Part shown: positions 5,687 to 6,556 of the stretch, one piece after another
Numbering within the stretch: position 1 is the stretch's first letter
Layout: every line of letters begins with the position of its first letter
Assembly: GCA_905215225.1 (NCBI GenBank)
Contig: CAJMPM010000084.1
Span: forward strand, 1 to 6,556
DNA length: 6,556 nt
Direction: 5' to 3'
Source: an uncultured bacterium
GTDB taxonomy: Bacteria > Actinomycetota > Coriobacteriia > Coriobacteriales > Coriobacteriaceae
Program-made: the position numbers and the translations under genes
The notes under the pieces: model-generated
What the model was told of the DNA's origin: nothing
The model's database searches: none
Seen by the model: only the letters and a program-made list of their open reading frames with translations

Positions 5687-6556
5687 CCATGCTCACCACC
5701 TTGGCTCGATCAAGCAGGTCATCGGTAAAATACCCCAGATTGGTGGTGGTTATGACCGTCTGGATATCGTCACCGATCAGCTGCAGAAAAGCGCCTCGCC
5801 GCCCGGCAGCGAGCTCGCTCATCACGTCGTCCAAAAGCAGCAGTGGCGCGGTGCCCAGGATATCGCGCGCCACGGCCACTTCTGCCACCTTCCAGGCAAG
5901 CACCAGCGTTCGCTGCTGGCCCTGGCTGGCAAATGAACGGGCCGATCGGTCCGCGACGGAAAACTCAATCTCGTCGCGATGCGGACCCACAAGCGTCACG
6001 CCGCGGCGCATCTCCTCATCGGCACGCTCATCGCGGGCCGCGAGCATATGCTCGTATGCCCAGTCCTTAAGTTCCTCGCGCCCCTCGGTTTGAGGCAAAT
6101 CCCCCAGCGTGGACACATAGGACACGCCTGCGTCCTCACCGGACGCCACCTGCCCGTACGCGGCGCGCACATGGCCCGCCAGTCGGTCGAGCAGGGCCAA
6201 ACGATGCACGAGCAGGGCTGACCCGGCACGAGCGATGGAATCGTTCCATGCGCCGAGCATCTCGCGGCAGCACCAGGTCTCCTTGAGCAGGGCATTGCGC
6301 TGGGTCACGCAGCGCCCGTAGGCACTAGCCAGATCGGCATAGCGTGCACTCAGCTGAACGCCAAAGTCATCAAGTGCGGTGCGGCGTACGCTGGCACCCC
6401 GCTTGACCATATCCAGGTGGTCCGGACAAAACAGAACGCTCGGCAGCACCCCGCGCACGCCGGACGCATCGCAGCGCTTGCCGTTGCGGCTAAACGAACG
6501 CTTGCCGTCTTCCACGCTCAGCCCCATGTCCAGCACGCGCCCATCGCCTTCGAGCC
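5673..6556 (-). CDS. recF: DNA replication and repair protein RecF, 5' end beyond the window
   Basis: RecF is an SMC/Rad50-like ABC ATPase that binds gapped DNA and, with RecO and RecR, helps load RecA. About 294 residues are present. The open frame continues without a stop through the right edge (L-E-G-D-G-R before the GTG at 6536), so that GTG is internal and not the start. Roughly the first 70-80 residues, including the Walker A P-loop, are outside. Visible family motifs are VLFCPDHLDMVK (from 6434 leftward), TQRNALLK, the GPHRDE block (5961-5987), the ABC signature region SFASQGQQRT (5907-5936) and the Walker B LLLLDDVMSEL (5811-5843). TTTNLGYF follows near the C-terminus. The residue after SEL, usually Asp in the D-loop, is Ala here. 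The stop at 5673 lies inside dciA, so the two genes are probably coupled. Confidence 0.95.
   Translation of the reverse strand, partial: LEGDGRVLDMGLSVEDGKRSFSRNGKRCDASGVRGVLPSVLFCPDHLDMVKRGASVRRTALDDFGVQLSARYADLASAYGRCVTQRNALLKETWCCREMLGAWNDSIARAGSALLVHRLALLDRLAGHVRAAYGQVASGEDAGVSYVSTLGDLPQTEGREELKDWAYEHMLAARDERADEEMRRGVTLVGPHRDEIEFSVADRSARSFASQGQQRTLVLAWKVAEVAVARDILGTAPLLLLDDVMSELAAGRRGAFLQLIGDDIQTVITTTNLGYFTDDLLDRAKVVSMGETC
5692..5700 (-). promoter_or_regulatory. Ribosome binding site of dciA, inside recF
   Basis: The minus strand reads GGTGGTGAG and then CATGG before the GTG at 5686. The GGTGAG part (5692-5697) is a moderate Shine-Dalgarno match five bases from the start. It lies within the last codons of recF, consistent with translational coupling. 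The ATG at 5688-5690 is in the recF frame and is not the dciA start. Confidence 0.6.

Noticed and set aside
6534..6536. GTG at 6536 as the start of recF
   Set aside because: The frame stays open upstream to the window edge with family-typical residues (LEGDGR), and the N-terminal Walker A motif would be missing.
1..6556. A hidden mobile element, CRISPR array, phage remnant or novel defence system
   Set aside because: Coding is nearly continuous with four conserved replication genes in their classical order. I saw no direct-repeat arrays, transposase, integrase or base-composition break.

Overview
This is a compact, GC-rich bacterial chromosome segment from the replication-origin neighbourhood. 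All recognised genes lie on the minus strand, so transcription runs right to left: recF (5' end cut by the right edge), a DUF721/DciA-like gene, gyrB, gyrA. This is the 3' part of the classical dnaA-dnaN-recF-(DUF721)-gyrB-gyrA order. A DUF721 gene between recF and gyrB is typical of Actinomycetota (Rv0004 in Mycobacterium tuberculosis is the DciA homologue in that position). The order, the use of GTG at all three visible starts, the strong G/C third-position bias and the GyrA/GyrB sequences suggest an actinobacterium, perhaps a Coriobacteriia member such as Collinsella. The class-level guess is inference and was not tested by a search. dnaA, dnaN and oriC would be expected just beyond the right edge.

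Layout: positions 1-227 hold no gene I can recognise. There is a strong minus-strand terminator for gyrA at 155-187, and a weak plus-strand hairpin with a T-run at the far left edge. gyrA (228-2975) and gyrB (2987-5017) are 11 bases apart, each with a strong Shine-Dalgarno sequence, and form one gyrBA transcription unit. The 105-base gap 5018-5122 contains a perfect intrinsic terminator (5067-5096) that separates gyrBA from the upstream recF-dciA unit, plus the gyrB ribosome binding site. dciA (5123-5686) overlaps the end of recF (5673 to beyond 6556) by 14 bases.

Function: the genes make the core machinery for starting and sustaining replication. DciA is the predicted loader or operator of the DnaB helicase, RecF helps load RecA at gaps, and DNA gyrase (GyrA2GyrB2) introduces negative supercoils ahead of the fork. 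I find no hidden mobile element, CRISPR array, RNA gene or undescribed system. The most distinctive features are a roughly 70-residue acidic N-terminal extension on GyrA, an acidic GyrA C-terminal tail sharing a short motif with it, unusual residues near the GyrA quinolone pocket, a charged GyrB insert, and the terminator between dciA and gyrB.
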